Origin: Nitrosococcus watsonii C-113
Lineage (GTDB): Bacteria; Pseudomonadota; Gammaproteobacteria; Nitrosococcales; Nitrosococcaceae
Length of the DNA stretch: 64,000 nucleotides
Assembly (NCBI RefSeq): GCF_000143085.1
Contig: NC_014315.1
Span: 1,301,001-1,365,000, forward strand
Direction of reading: 5' to 3'
In this document: in pieces, positions 45,801-53,655 of the stretch
Layout: every line of letters starts with the position of its first letter
Position numbering within the stretch: position 1 is the first letter of the stretch
Notes under the pieces: model-generated
What the model was told of the DNA's origin: nothing
What the model saw: only the letters and a program-made list of their open reading frames with translations
Database searches by the model: none
Made by a program: the position numbers and the translations under genes

Positions 45801-46948
45801 TCTTCATGGGAGCCTTTCCCCATCAGTTCGCCGAGAGAGGTTAGATTTTCCACATGATCGCAACAGACTTTAATGATGATCAGGATGGGGGTGGCGACGA
45901 TGAGTCCGATGGGTCCCCATAGCCAGCCCCAGAATAGAAGGCCCACGAAGACGACCACCGCATTGAGGCTGGAGGTGCGGCTGGTCAACCAAGGGGTAAG
46001 CCAATAGCCTTGGATGCCGGTAATGAGGAGGGAGATGGCGCCAACGGTAAGTCCCATCGTAAGGGTGCCAAACTGCGCTAGCGCCACGATGGTAGTAGCG
46101 GCGAACACCATGGCGGGTCCGAGGTAGGGTATGGTGCTTGCTACTCCGGCAATGAGTCCCCAGAGCGCTGCTTGTTCTAGCCCGATCCATAGGAAGGCGC
46201 CCCAAGTGACTAGCCCCACGAAAGCCCCTGAAATCACCAATACAAACAAATAGCGACGGATCTGGATGTTGATATCATCCAGTATCTCCACCGTTACCTT
46301 CTTTTTGGAGAGCGTAGGGCCAGTGATCTTCACTAGTTTGCGTTTATAGGTATCGCCAGAAGTTAAGAATAAAAGCACCAGCATAACGACCGTAGCCACC
46401 TGCCCTACGAAGGCCATGGCTCCCAGCGATCCCCACCAGACATATTCTCCCAGCTTGAGTCCTGGCTCCACGATTTCTACCTTCATCACCCCTGGCTTAT
46501 GGGTATCGTGACCATCATCCGCAGGCTTGGTGGCTTCCTGGATTTTTTCCGCGGCCTCCTGGACTTTCTGGATGATTCCCTCACGGGGCCTGGCAGGTTC
46601 AGCTTGCAGGGAATAGCGTAATGTTTGCACTGCCTGGGGAATTTTATCCAGAAGCTCCGTGGCCTGGTCTCTAAGGGTATAGCTGCTATAGCCTACCAGT
46701 CCTATAAACACCGTTACCAGTAGCATGGCGCCCAGCCAACGGGGAATTTTGACTCGTTCCAGGGCGCTGACGATGGGGTCCAGGGAATAGCTTACTAATA
46801 TACTGAATACTAGGGGCACTAACACCGCCTGGGTCCATTCTAGTATCAGGAGCGCGGCAAATAGAGCGAGCAGCACTAGTGCAGTGCTGCGGATATCAAT
46901 GGGACCAGCTACCGGGGAAGACGGCGGTTCTTGGGAATTCGATAACAT
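45797..46948 (-). CDS. AI-2E family transporter (PerM/TqsA-like)
   Basis: The 383-residue permease has a family-typical order: VLLALFAALLILEWTQAVLVPLVFSILVSYSLDPIV (two segments), IPRWLGAMLLVTVF, an extended cytosolic or periplasmic loop with a Pro/Lys-rich insert (about 130-175), and the C-terminal LWGLIAGVASTIPYLGPAMVF and LLFWGWLWGPIGLIVATPILI. Members export autoinducer-2 or act as Na+/H+ antiporters; which one cannot be said. The insert is larger than in the typical family. Confidence 0.88.
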   Translation of the reverse strand: MLSNSQEPPSSPVAGPIDIRSTALVLLALFAALLILEWTQAVLVPLVFSILVSYSLDPIVSALERVKIPRWLGAMLLVTVFIGLVGYSSYTLRDQATELLDKIPQAVQTLRYSLQAEPARPREGIIQKVQEAAEKIQEATKPADDGHDTHKPGVMKVEIVEPGLKLGEYVWWGSLGAMAFVGQVATVVMLVLLFLTSGDTYKRKLVKITGPTLSKKKVTVEILDDINIQIRRYLFVLVISGAFVGLVTWGAFLWIGLEQAALWGLIAGVASTIPYLGPAMVFAATTIVALAQFGTLTMGLTVGAISLLITGIQGYWLTPWLTSRTSSLNAVVVFVGLLFWGWLWGPIGLIVATPILIIIKVCCDHVENLTSLGELMGKGSHED

Positions 46949-47163
46949 CGTGTGACGGCTATTTATTATAAAAATCGTGACTGTAACAGATAAGTCGATA
47001 AAATTATTAGTCTATACCCCCGTAGTATATTCTGCGGGTAAAGAAATCTTCTATTCTTTTGTCGGTATTCAGATTGACTATTTGCGTAAGGCTCTGGATG
47101 ATCGTGTCAAGGTCTCCGCGCGAGACCATCCAGGTGGAAGTGCAAGGAGATAGATGAGGCATC

Positions 47164-48105
47164 ATGGAATTTAAAGATTATTACCAAATCATGGACATCA
47201 AGCGTGATGCCACGCAGGATGAGATCAAGCGCGCCTACCGCAAACTGGCGCGCAAATACCACCCGGACGTGAGTAAGGAACCGGGAGCTGAGGCACGCTT
47301 TAAGGAGGTTGGCGAGGCTTACGAGGTTCTCAAGGACCCGGAAAAGCGCGCCGCCTATGACCAATTAGGCGCCAACTGGAAGGAGGGTCAGGATTTCCGG
47401 CCGCCGCCAGATTGGGATCAGGGATTCGAGTTCCACGGTGGCGGTTTTACCGGGGGCGATGCTGAACAGTTCAGTGATTTCTTCGAGAGCTTGTTTGGGC
47501 GCGGTGGGTTTGGCGGGCGCAGGCAACGGGAGTTTCATGCCCGGGGCGAGGATACCTACGCTAAGATTCTGATCGACCTGGAGGACGCCTACCAGGGAAC
47601 TAGTCGAACGATCACGCTCAAGCATACCGAACTTGGCCCCGATGGCCGACCCCAACTCAAAGAACGTACGCTCAATGTGCGTATCCCCAAGGGCGTGCAT
47701 CAGGGGCAGAATATTCGTCTAGCCGGGCAGGGCGGGGCCGGTGCCGGTAAGGGGGGCGCCGGCGACTTATATCTGGAAGTCGCGTTCAAGCCCCATCCTT
47801 TCTACAAGGCCGAGGGTAAGGATGTTTACCTAAACTTGCCGGTGGCGCCTTGGGAAGCAGCTTTAGGCGCCACAGTCAAGGTGCCGACACTCTCGGGAAC
47901 CGTTGATCTGAAGATTCCTCCAAACTCATGGAGTGGACGCAAACTGCGCCTCAAGGGCCGGGGCATTCCCGCCAAAGAACCAGGGGATTTTTATCTAGTG
48001 TTGGAGATTGTCCTGCCCAAAGCGGATACAGACAAGGCCAAGGCGGCCTATGCGGAATTTGAGAAGGCGCTCGGCTTCAATCCACGCGCCGAACTGGGAG
48101 TGTGA
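47164..48105 (+). CDS. cbpA: DnaJ-like co-chaperone CbpA
   Basis: The 313-residue Hsp40 shows an N-terminal J domain (YYQIMDIKRDATQDEIKRAYRKLARKYHPDVS with the HPD motif near 35-37), a Gly/Phe-rich linker (GGGFTGGDAEQFSDFFE) and two C-terminal substrate-binding domains (LNVRIPKGVHQGQNIRLAGQGG) without the zinc finger of DnaJ. CbpA stimulates DnaK and binds DNA. A GAGG ribosome-binding site is near the start. cbpM follows six bases later. Confidence 0.94.
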   Translation: MEFKDYYQIMDIKRDATQDEIKRAYRKLARKYHPDVSKEPGAEARFKEVGEAYEVLKDPEKRAAYDQLGANWKEGQDFRPPPDWDQGFEFHGGGFTGGDAEQFSDFFESLFGRGGFGGRRQREFHARGEDTYAKILIDLEDAYQGTSRTITLKHTELGPDGRPQLKERTLNVRIPKGVHQGQNIRLAGQGGAGAGKGGAGDLYLEVAFKPHPFYKAEGKDVYLNLPVAPWEAALGATVKVPTLSGTVDLKIPPNSWSGRKLRLKGRGIPAKEPGDFYLVLEIVLPKADTDKAKAAYAEFEKALGFNPRAELGV

Positions 48106-48111
48106 ACTGAT

Positions 48112-48426
48112 ATGGGTGACGAAATGATGAACTCGTTAACAGGTGAAATCCTAGAAGAGGATGTGGAATTGACTCTAACGGAACTATGCCAGACCTGCCA
48201 GGTAACGGCCGAGCGGGTATTTCAGCTGGTTGAGTACGGCGTGGTTGAGCCACAGGGATACTGGCCTAAGCAGTGGCGCTTTCGCGGTGTCAGCGTGCGG
48301 CGTATCCGCTGCGCCCAGCGTCTGGAGCAGGATTTGGAGGTCAATCTTGCCGGTACCGCGCTGGCCCTGGAGTTGTTGGACGAATTGACGCAGCTACGCG
48401 CACGGCTGCAAAGGCTCGAAGGTTAG
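48112..48426 (+). CDS. cbpM: Chaperone modulator CbpM
   Basis: The 104-residue protein (ELCQTCQVTAERVFQLVEYGVVEP, RIRCAQRLEQDLEVNLAGTALALELLDEL) is the MerR-like modulator that binds the CbpA J domain and blocks its action. Its helical pattern and length are usual. It forms a two-gene operon with cbpA, and a hairpin follows its stop. Confidence 0.92.
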   Translation: MGDEMMNSLTGEILEEDVELTLTELCQTCQVTAERVFQLVEYGVVEPQGYWPKQWRFRGVSVRRIRCAQRLEQDLEVNLAGTALALELLDELTQLRARLQRLEG

Positions 48427-48440
48427 TAAGGTGGGCTCTA

Positions 48441-48460
48441 TTGCAAAAATTTTTTTGCAA
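48441..48460 (+). terminator. Terminator-like hairpin after cbpAM
   Basis: TTGCAAAAA (48441-48449) and TTTTTGCAA (48452-48460) are perfect inverted arms with a two-base gap, just after the cbpM stop. The T-rich right arm is compatible with intrinsic termination on the plus strand, although the stem is A/T-rich and weak. Confidence 0.4.
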
Positions 48461-48617
48461 CGGCCTCAACTTTGCGTACTCTTTGGAAGAACCCCCCATT
48501 ATTCTCAGCAGCCACACCAAAAATCTACTATATATAAGCTAGTATGTACCATGACAAGTAATCAAATAGGGGTACATACGCCTTTATATCGGATAAGTTT
48601 GTCAAAAAGGAAAAATT

Positions 48618-48881
48618 ATGAAATTAGCTACAATCATTAGCATCTTTTCGGTGCTTACTATCCTTCCAGCCATGGTGTTAGCAGGTGATAAACCACCGCA
48701 AGATGGCAAGCCGCTCTCAGAGATTGTGAAAAGTCTTGAGGAACAAGGGTTCAAGCAAATCTCAGAAATAGAGTTCGATGACGGCAAATGGGAAGTTGAC
48801 GTTTACAAAGACAACCAAAAACGCGAACTGGAAGTCGATCCTTCTTCTGGCGAGATTTTGTCCGATAAGCTTGACGATTAG
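48618..48881 (+). CDS. Small secreted PepSY domain protein (fourth copy)
   Basis: The product is 87 residues with a clear signal peptide (LATIISIFSVLTILPAMVLAG) and a single PepSY domain (LSEIVKSLEEQGFKQISEIEFDDGKWEVDVYKDNQKRELEVD, quoted here as several joined motifs). It belongs to the same broad family as the three PepSY genes at 17.9-18.9 kb but is not a close copy. GGA precedes the ATG. It is followed by a long perfect hairpin. A periplasmic regulatory role is inferred. Confidence 0.8.
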   Translation: MKLATIISIFSVLTILPAMVLAGDKPPQDGKPLSEIVKSLEEQGFKQISEIEFDDGKWEVDVYKDNQKRELEVDPSSGEILSDKLDD

Positions 48882-48907
48882 CCGAGACGTTCTGTCTAAG
48901 TAAATGT

Positions 48908-48950
48908 TCCCATCGACTCGCGTGCTTCGTTTTACCGCGAGTCGATGGGA
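48908..48950. repeat. Long perfect inverted repeat after the PepSY gene
   Basis: TCCCATCGACTCGCG (48908-48922) and CGCGAGTCGATGGGA (48936-48950) are perfect 15-base arms around a 13-base loop. It lies 27 bases after the stop of the fourth PepSY gene. No T-run follows, so termination is possible but not shown. A dispersed palindromic element is an alternative. Confidence 0.55.
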
Positions 48951-49126
48951 GCGCTGCTACTAGCGCTTAAGAATCAAATGGCGAGATCAAGAAGATCCGC
49001 ATCATTGTTTGTATTTAGGGGAAGGGACCTTGATCTGTTGCGGCTGCCCCCCCACTTCCCCTCGTGGCGTAAGTATTTCTCCACTTGCTGATCGATGGCG
49101 GTATGGAGGAAGCAGGCCAGCAGCAT

Positions 49127-49162
49127 GATGGGAGCCGGACCATTAATGGTCCGGCTCCCATC
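49127..49162. repeat. 36-base perfect palindrome
   Basis: GATGGGAGCCGGACCATT (49127-49144) is followed at once by its exact reverse complement (49145-49162), giving a 36-base palindrome with no loop. The mirror symmetry makes the same peptide readable on both strands. It sits beside the start of the HMG-CoA lyase remnant and between hairpins, in a decayed region. Its origin could be a mobile-element end or a recent fold-back duplication. Confidence 0.65.
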
Positions 49163-49164
49163 GT

Positions 49165-49540
49165 TTGGTGTAGGCGCCACTTCCTTGCAGGCCCGCTATT
49201 GGCGACGGTGGTGGAAGAGATTCCCCTGGCGCGGTTGGCGTTGCATTTCCATGATACCTACGGCTAGGCGCTGGCCAATATTTTTGCTTGCCTGAAACTT
49301 GGGGTCTCCGTTATTGACAGCGCTGTGGCTGGTTTGGGCGGGTGTCCTTATGCCAAGGGAGCCACCGGCAATATGGCAACGGAAGATGTCGTTTATATGT
49401 TGGAGGGAATGGGTATTGAAACGGGCGTGGATCTGGAAAAGCTGATCGGGGTGGGCCGTCATATTTGCCAAGCGTTGGAGCGCGAGAACCAAAGCCGGGT
49501 AGGCCGGGCGGGGATAAGCCTCTTGAAGCAGGTAATTTGA
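49165..49540 (+). pseudogene. 3' fragment of hydroxymethylglutaryl-CoA lyase gene
   Basis: The plus strand encodes PLLATVVEEIPLARLALHFHDTYG, an in-frame TAG at 49265, then [61 protein letters not shown] quoted as its motifs. This is the C-terminal half of HMG-CoA lyase, with the metal-binding HFHDTYG and the catalytic [13 protein letters not shown] loop. The TAG replaces the expected Gln. The N-terminal half is missing, so this is a remnant of leucine/ketone metabolism genes. Confidence 0.75.
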
Positions 49541-49675
49541 AACCACCGAGGCCCGTGATTCGATAACGTTATACATCATTGGAGGATTTTGAGAGCAGCG
49601 CAGTATACTGGTTGAAGTGGCTTATAGCAGCAAAGAACTTACATCTGGCTATTTGGCCGTAAGGAGCAAAATGGC

Positions 49676-50647
49676 ATGAGTATTAACTTTAGCTCGTTGC
49701 TTCAAAAGTCGTTCCCTTCTAAACAGCCGCGTTCCGCGGCTGTCAAGCCGTCCGAGGCGGTCGCGCATCTTGGCGAAGATTTCGCGAAAATAAAGGCGGA
49801 TATCGCCGAGCATCTGCAAGAAGAGCAGCGGCGCGTAGTATTATTCAATGGTCTAGATGCTCTCCAGGCTATCTGGTCCAATATGCCGGAAGTGATTTCC
49901 GTTGAGGCCCGCGTTGTAACTAAAACACGGCCTGGCCAAGACGAATTTGACCAGGCGCGATGGCGGCAAATAGGTCTGATTAGGATCGGCCAAGGGCTGG
50001 TGGTGTTGGCTGTCCTCGCTTTGGCAGTTCTCGAACCGTCAGCTATCACGGTAGTCATAGCCGTGTTAGTGCTGGTGTTAGCCCTCGCTGAAGTGGCGGT
50101 CACGGACCTTGATCCCTATAGGCGCTTCCGCCCTGCCTTTTTCTTGAGTCTAATGGGCAGACCCGCAGGCTTGGTCCATCGAATGATCTTCGGAGCCTGA
50201 AAATCGCCGCCACAGCTTGAAGGGGAGGCGGAGGCGGATGTGCTGTTCGATGAGCGACGGCTCCGATCGGCTGTACGGACCGCGCTCGGGCATCTCGGCG
50301 GCGCCTTAGATGCCATCGCCCCCTCATCTTCCGCCGAGCGAGGCGGTCCGGCGGAAACCGCCTTGCTGGAATTTATCCAGCAATTGATCGGTTCGGTCGA
50401 CAGTAAAAACCCGAAGGAACTGCATGAGACCTTCCTGATCGAACCAGCTCGATTTCGCCGCCAGTTAGAAAGCTTAGAAATCGATGTTGTTACCGAATGG
50501 TCGCCGGAGGCGCCGGCCGATGATTGGAGGATTCGAAGGAGCCCTACTGTTCCTTCGCCCAAGACGGTCCTTTCCGTGGTGCGGCGAGGTGATCGCATAG
50601 CGCCAGGAGTCGTCTATCTTACCCTTTCCAAGGAGACATGCCGATGA
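49676..50647 (+). pseudogene. Membrane protein gene interrupted by an in-frame TGA
   Basis: Starting at the ATG at 49676 (AAGGAG upstream), the frame reads 174 residues and meets TGA at 50198-50200 right after HRMIFGA. The same frame then continues without further stops to 50647. The first part has two hydrophobic segments (LVVLAVLALAVLEPSA, VVIAVLVLVLALAEVAV); the second is hydrophilic (VLFDERRLRSAVRTALGHLGG). The end overlaps the next ATG as ATGA, which shows the whole frame was once one coupled gene. Length would be about 323 residues. No family is recognised. Confidence 0.6.
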
Positions 50648-52500
50648 ATACCTCAACCCTGACTCAATTGCCGCAACTCCCCGAAGGCCGCTTCGACGTT
50701 TTTGTTGGTTTTGACTTGGGCCACGGCGAGACCTGCCTAGTTAAGGTCCCGGCCGATGGCAATGAACCCCCTAGCCCATTGGAGATGGGCAACGAAAAAA
50801 CCTTCCCGACCGCCATAGCCTGAATTGGGGATCGGGACGAAGTGGGCTATCAAGCTATCGACTCGGATGCGGACGATACTGAGGAGTTTGAAATTGCCTT
50901 CAAGGCGCGCCCTTTTTCAGGTGCCTGGAAAGACAAGCGTCCGGCAATTGTCAGGTACGCGCGAGTGTGTCATCAAAAGGTAAAAGAAAACTACCTGCTG
51001 GATAAAGATAAAGTGTGCTATTTAATCGGGTGTCCAACCGCATGGCCGAATGATGCGGTAGAGGAATACCGCAGGGTGTTCGTCGAGGCGGGTCTCCCTC
51101 ATCCTCTCGTGGTGCGGGAGTCCTGGGCAGCCTTGATCCATGCCCGTGATTCAAGGCGGCTTGATTCTGAAAATAAAAACTTTGATGAAAACCTCGACGT
51201 ACCCATTGTTGTGATTGATATTGGTTCGTCGACTACCGACATTACTTATATCAATAAACTGCAAGTGAAGGATGTGGAAAGCGGATACGATCTGGGGGCC
51301 GGCCTGATCGATGAATACATTTTGGAAGAAAACCTCAAGAAGCGGATGAATCCGTCAGACCGTCAATGGTGGGGAGAGCACTTCGCCCGAGATCCAAAGG
51401 ATCGACGGCGAGCATTATTCGTTGCCCGCAAGTTGAAAGAAGAATACTTTAAGGTCAGCAAGGCCAGACGCAAAAAAAACCTGCCCGAGAGCAAGACCAA
51501 GTACTTGGTTAAAAAACTGGAACTTGAGACAAGTCAAGAGATGATTGATGATGCTGTTCATAGGTATCGCTACGAGCAATTGGCTGGCAAAACCTGGGCC
51601 GACGCCTACCGCGAGTTGCTGCAAAAAATCCGCTCGCGCTTGGATTCTCCACCTGCCTTCATTCTTTTGACAGGCGGGGCGTCACGCATGGAGTTCCCCG
51701 GGGAAATTTGTAAGGAAATCTTCGGCGAGGGGACCTTCGGTAAGAAGGACTCCATCAAACATGAATCGAGCCCGGAAACCATGGTCGCCAGTGGCCTAGC
51801 ACGAACTGGTCGCTGGTTGCAACGCTGCCGCACGTTTGCCGAGGAAATCGAAAACACCTTTACCGTTGAGGCCCTGAAGGAGAAACTCGAACCCGAGGTG
51901 CCTAAGGCGATCGAAGCATTTCTGTTAAAGTCGCTTGACTCCACCTTCAAAGGTATTATGCCCGCCTGTATTGATGAATGGAAAGAAGGCAAGATCAAGG
52001 CAGCCGATGGTCTAGCCAAAGCATTCATAGAAAAGGGACGAGAGTGGGAGGCTAGTGGCGAGGGACGCGAGATAAAAAACGAGGCTGCCCAGCAGCTCAT
52101 TAAGGTAGTGCTCCATCACGTCGAAGCGGACGCCGAGAAGATTGCCAGCCAATATAGCATTCCGTCTCGGAAACTACATTTTGAACTCGACGTGGGGAAT
52201 GTTCCCCACTTGGTTGAGATTCAGGAATGGCTTGAAAATGAGTATTACGTCGGCTTTGATAAGGCCGTTGGTGAACTCATCGACTGGTTCAAAGGGTGGG
52301 CTGACTGGGCCGCCCCGCTTGTTAAGGGAGCCCTGTGGCTGGTAGGTCAGTTCGAAGTACTCATCGTCCCAGCGGTAGGCGGTCTCCTGAGTGACGCCGA
52401 AGCCGAGCAACATACGCAAAGACTGGCCGAGGAGCTTCACACCCAGATGCTCAAGCAGTTCCGCGATCAGCAGAAATCGGTTTTGCCTTGGATTCGATGA
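50644..52500 (+). pseudogene. Hsp70/actin-fold ATPase gene interrupted by an in-frame TGA
   Basis: The ATG at 50644 (AAGGAG upstream, ATGA overlap with the previous gene) opens VFVGFDLGHGETCLVKV, the phosphate-1 loop of the Hsp70/actin fold. A TGA at 50821-50823 follows TAIA, and the frame then continues to 52500 with the phosphate-2 motif VVIDIGSSTTDITYIN, adenosine motif LLTGGASRMEF and a C-terminus rich in Trp and hydrophobic residues (WFKGWADWAAPLVKGALWLVG). Total about 618 residues. The stretch from 50842 alone lacks the phosphate-1 loop. It is an Hsp70-related protein unlike DnaK, and its partner is probably the upstream membrane protein. Confidence 0.7.
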
Positions 52501-52599
52501 GGGCTCGTTCGGCTTTTGGCCGCTGCCGGTTCTTCAATCATTCTGGCGTCTCCTTATCCAATGGAGGCACGGGGTTTAAAATCGTAAATTGACAATAAA

Positions 52600-52616
52600 C
52601 AAAAGGGGTCAGACCC
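52600..52616. repeat. CAAAAGGGGTCAGACCC motif
   Basis: This short motif is a common repeat seen near REP-associated (Y1/TnpA-like) transposase remnants in Proteobacteria. It marks the start of the decayed region downstream of the Hsp70-like gene. Only one copy was noticed here. Confidence 0.4.
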
Positions 52617-52649
52617 TAATATAAACACCACCCTCAATATCGATGATCA

Positions 52650-53007
52650 GCCTGCGTAGGATGATGGGTAGAGCGTAGCGGAGGGGCGGACAGAGCTCGG
52701 CAAGAGCCATGTAGACAGCGTCATAGGCGGTACGTTATGGCGCAACTCCCAGATTCGGGACAGAAATAGATCATGTGGATAGGGAATGATGGGGAAATTA
52801 GCCAGGTCGCTCAATGCCTGATAGCCACGTCCAAACGTCATCTGCTCACTGGCGCAGTTAACGTCATAGCACCTGGGCGAGTTCAAGATCGAGGAGGTGA
52901 GGAGCATGGAGGGTTTCTATCGTTGAGAAGATACGATCTTCAATGGTCTGGGCTGCCTGGGTAACTAGAAGTATTTCAAGGATTGCCGAGGCATCTATTA
53001 CGATCAC
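52650..53007 (-). pseudogene. VapC-like PIN-domain toxin, frameshifted
   Basis: From a GTG at 53007 that overlaps the antitoxin stop, the reverse strand reads VIVIDASAILEILLVTQAAQ and LLDLELAQVL. A stop then interrupts, and a second frame continues ASEQMTFGRGYQALSDLANFPIIPYPHDLFL and SRIWELRHN. A third frame gives AYDAVYMALAEL. These are the first Asp, the middle helices and the late Asp motifs of PIN ribonucleases, split by two frameshifts, so the toxin should be inactive. Confidence 0.7.
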
Positions 53008-53237
53008 TGCCGCTCCCGCTCAGCCCTGATGGCCTCAGCGGGTGGTGCTACGTGCGGTTCTACCGGAATGCGCCCATGAAGGCGCTTACGCAACTCACTT
53101 AGAGTAGGTCGCTCAGACGCTCTCTGAATCCTAGCAAGGAGATAATCCGAGAGCGGCATTCCTTCTTGAGCCGCCCGCGCTTTGAGTTTTCGGTGCAGTT
53201 TGTTAGGGACATTTCGTAGCTGGATCAGCTTAGACAT
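53004..53237 (-). CDS. VapB/FitA-type antitoxin (ribbon-helix-helix)
   Basis: The 77-residue protein starts LIQLRNVPNKLHRKLKARAAQEGMPLSDYLLARI, a ribbon-helix-helix DNA-binding domain of FitA/VapB type, and ends with a Pro/Ala/Arg tail that would bind the toxin. It would repress its own operon. It is intact while the toxin gene that overlaps its stop is frameshifted, which is the tolerated direction of decay. Confidence 0.82.
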   Translation of the reverse strand: MSKLIQLRNVPNKLHRKLKARAAQEGMPLSDYLLARIQRASERPTLSELRKRLHGRIPVEPHVAPPAEAIRAERERQ

Positions 53238-53322
53238 GTTAAAAATATACTTGCATGTTTATAACATATGTTAATGCAGGTGTGATTCCTTTTGGCTCAG
53301 GTCATGCAACAAGGCCCTAATA

Positions 53323-53559
53323 GATCAGCCCGAACAAATGACGGAAGGACAAGCCTCGGAGTACGGTCAAGCGAACGCACTGATTGATCAGATTCAAGCC
53401 GACTATATTTTAGCGGACAAAGGCTATGATAGTGACGGGTTTATTAATAGCATTGAAGCGTCAGGTGCGGTAACGGTTATTTCGCTTGGCAAGTTCGATG
53501 ATAGAGCTGGCTTAATCAAAGCTAAGAGACTTAGTTGTCAGATGGAGGGAAAAAAATAG
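53323..53559 (+). pseudogene. IS5-family transposase fragment
   Basis: The frame reads TEGQASEYGQANALIDQI, then YILADKGYDSDGFINSIEASGAV, which is the IS5/IS1031 transposase segment around the second catalytic Asp (ADKGYDS). The sequence leaves the family after VTVISLGKF, so only a middle piece is present and no terminal repeats were seen. It lies between the vapBC remnant and the imported aldehyde dehydrogenase. Confidence 0.7.
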
Positions 53560-53655
53560 CGAAATTTAATAAAGTGGGCGGGTTGTCTAAAAAACTGACA
53601 GTCTGTAGTAAATGGACACGTCTAATGGAAGATATTATTTTACAGGAGAGGAATA

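Noticed and set aside
48425-48465. IS6-like terminal repeat (GGGCTCTATTGCAAAAA)
   Set aside because: Similarity to IS6 ends is short, no partner end or transposase was found, and the position fits a terminator after cbpM.
50198-50823. Selenocysteine insertion at the two TGA codons
   Set aside because: Neither site lies in a redox motif and no SECIS-like hairpin directly after the codons was recognised.
50644-52500. Calling the Hsp70-like gene dnaK
   Set aside because: The C-terminal half and interdomain linker do not match DnaK, and the gene is not next to grpE or dnaJ of the main operon.
53338-53559. Independent small gene
   Set aside because: It is a middle piece of an IS5 transposase without start signal or full domain.
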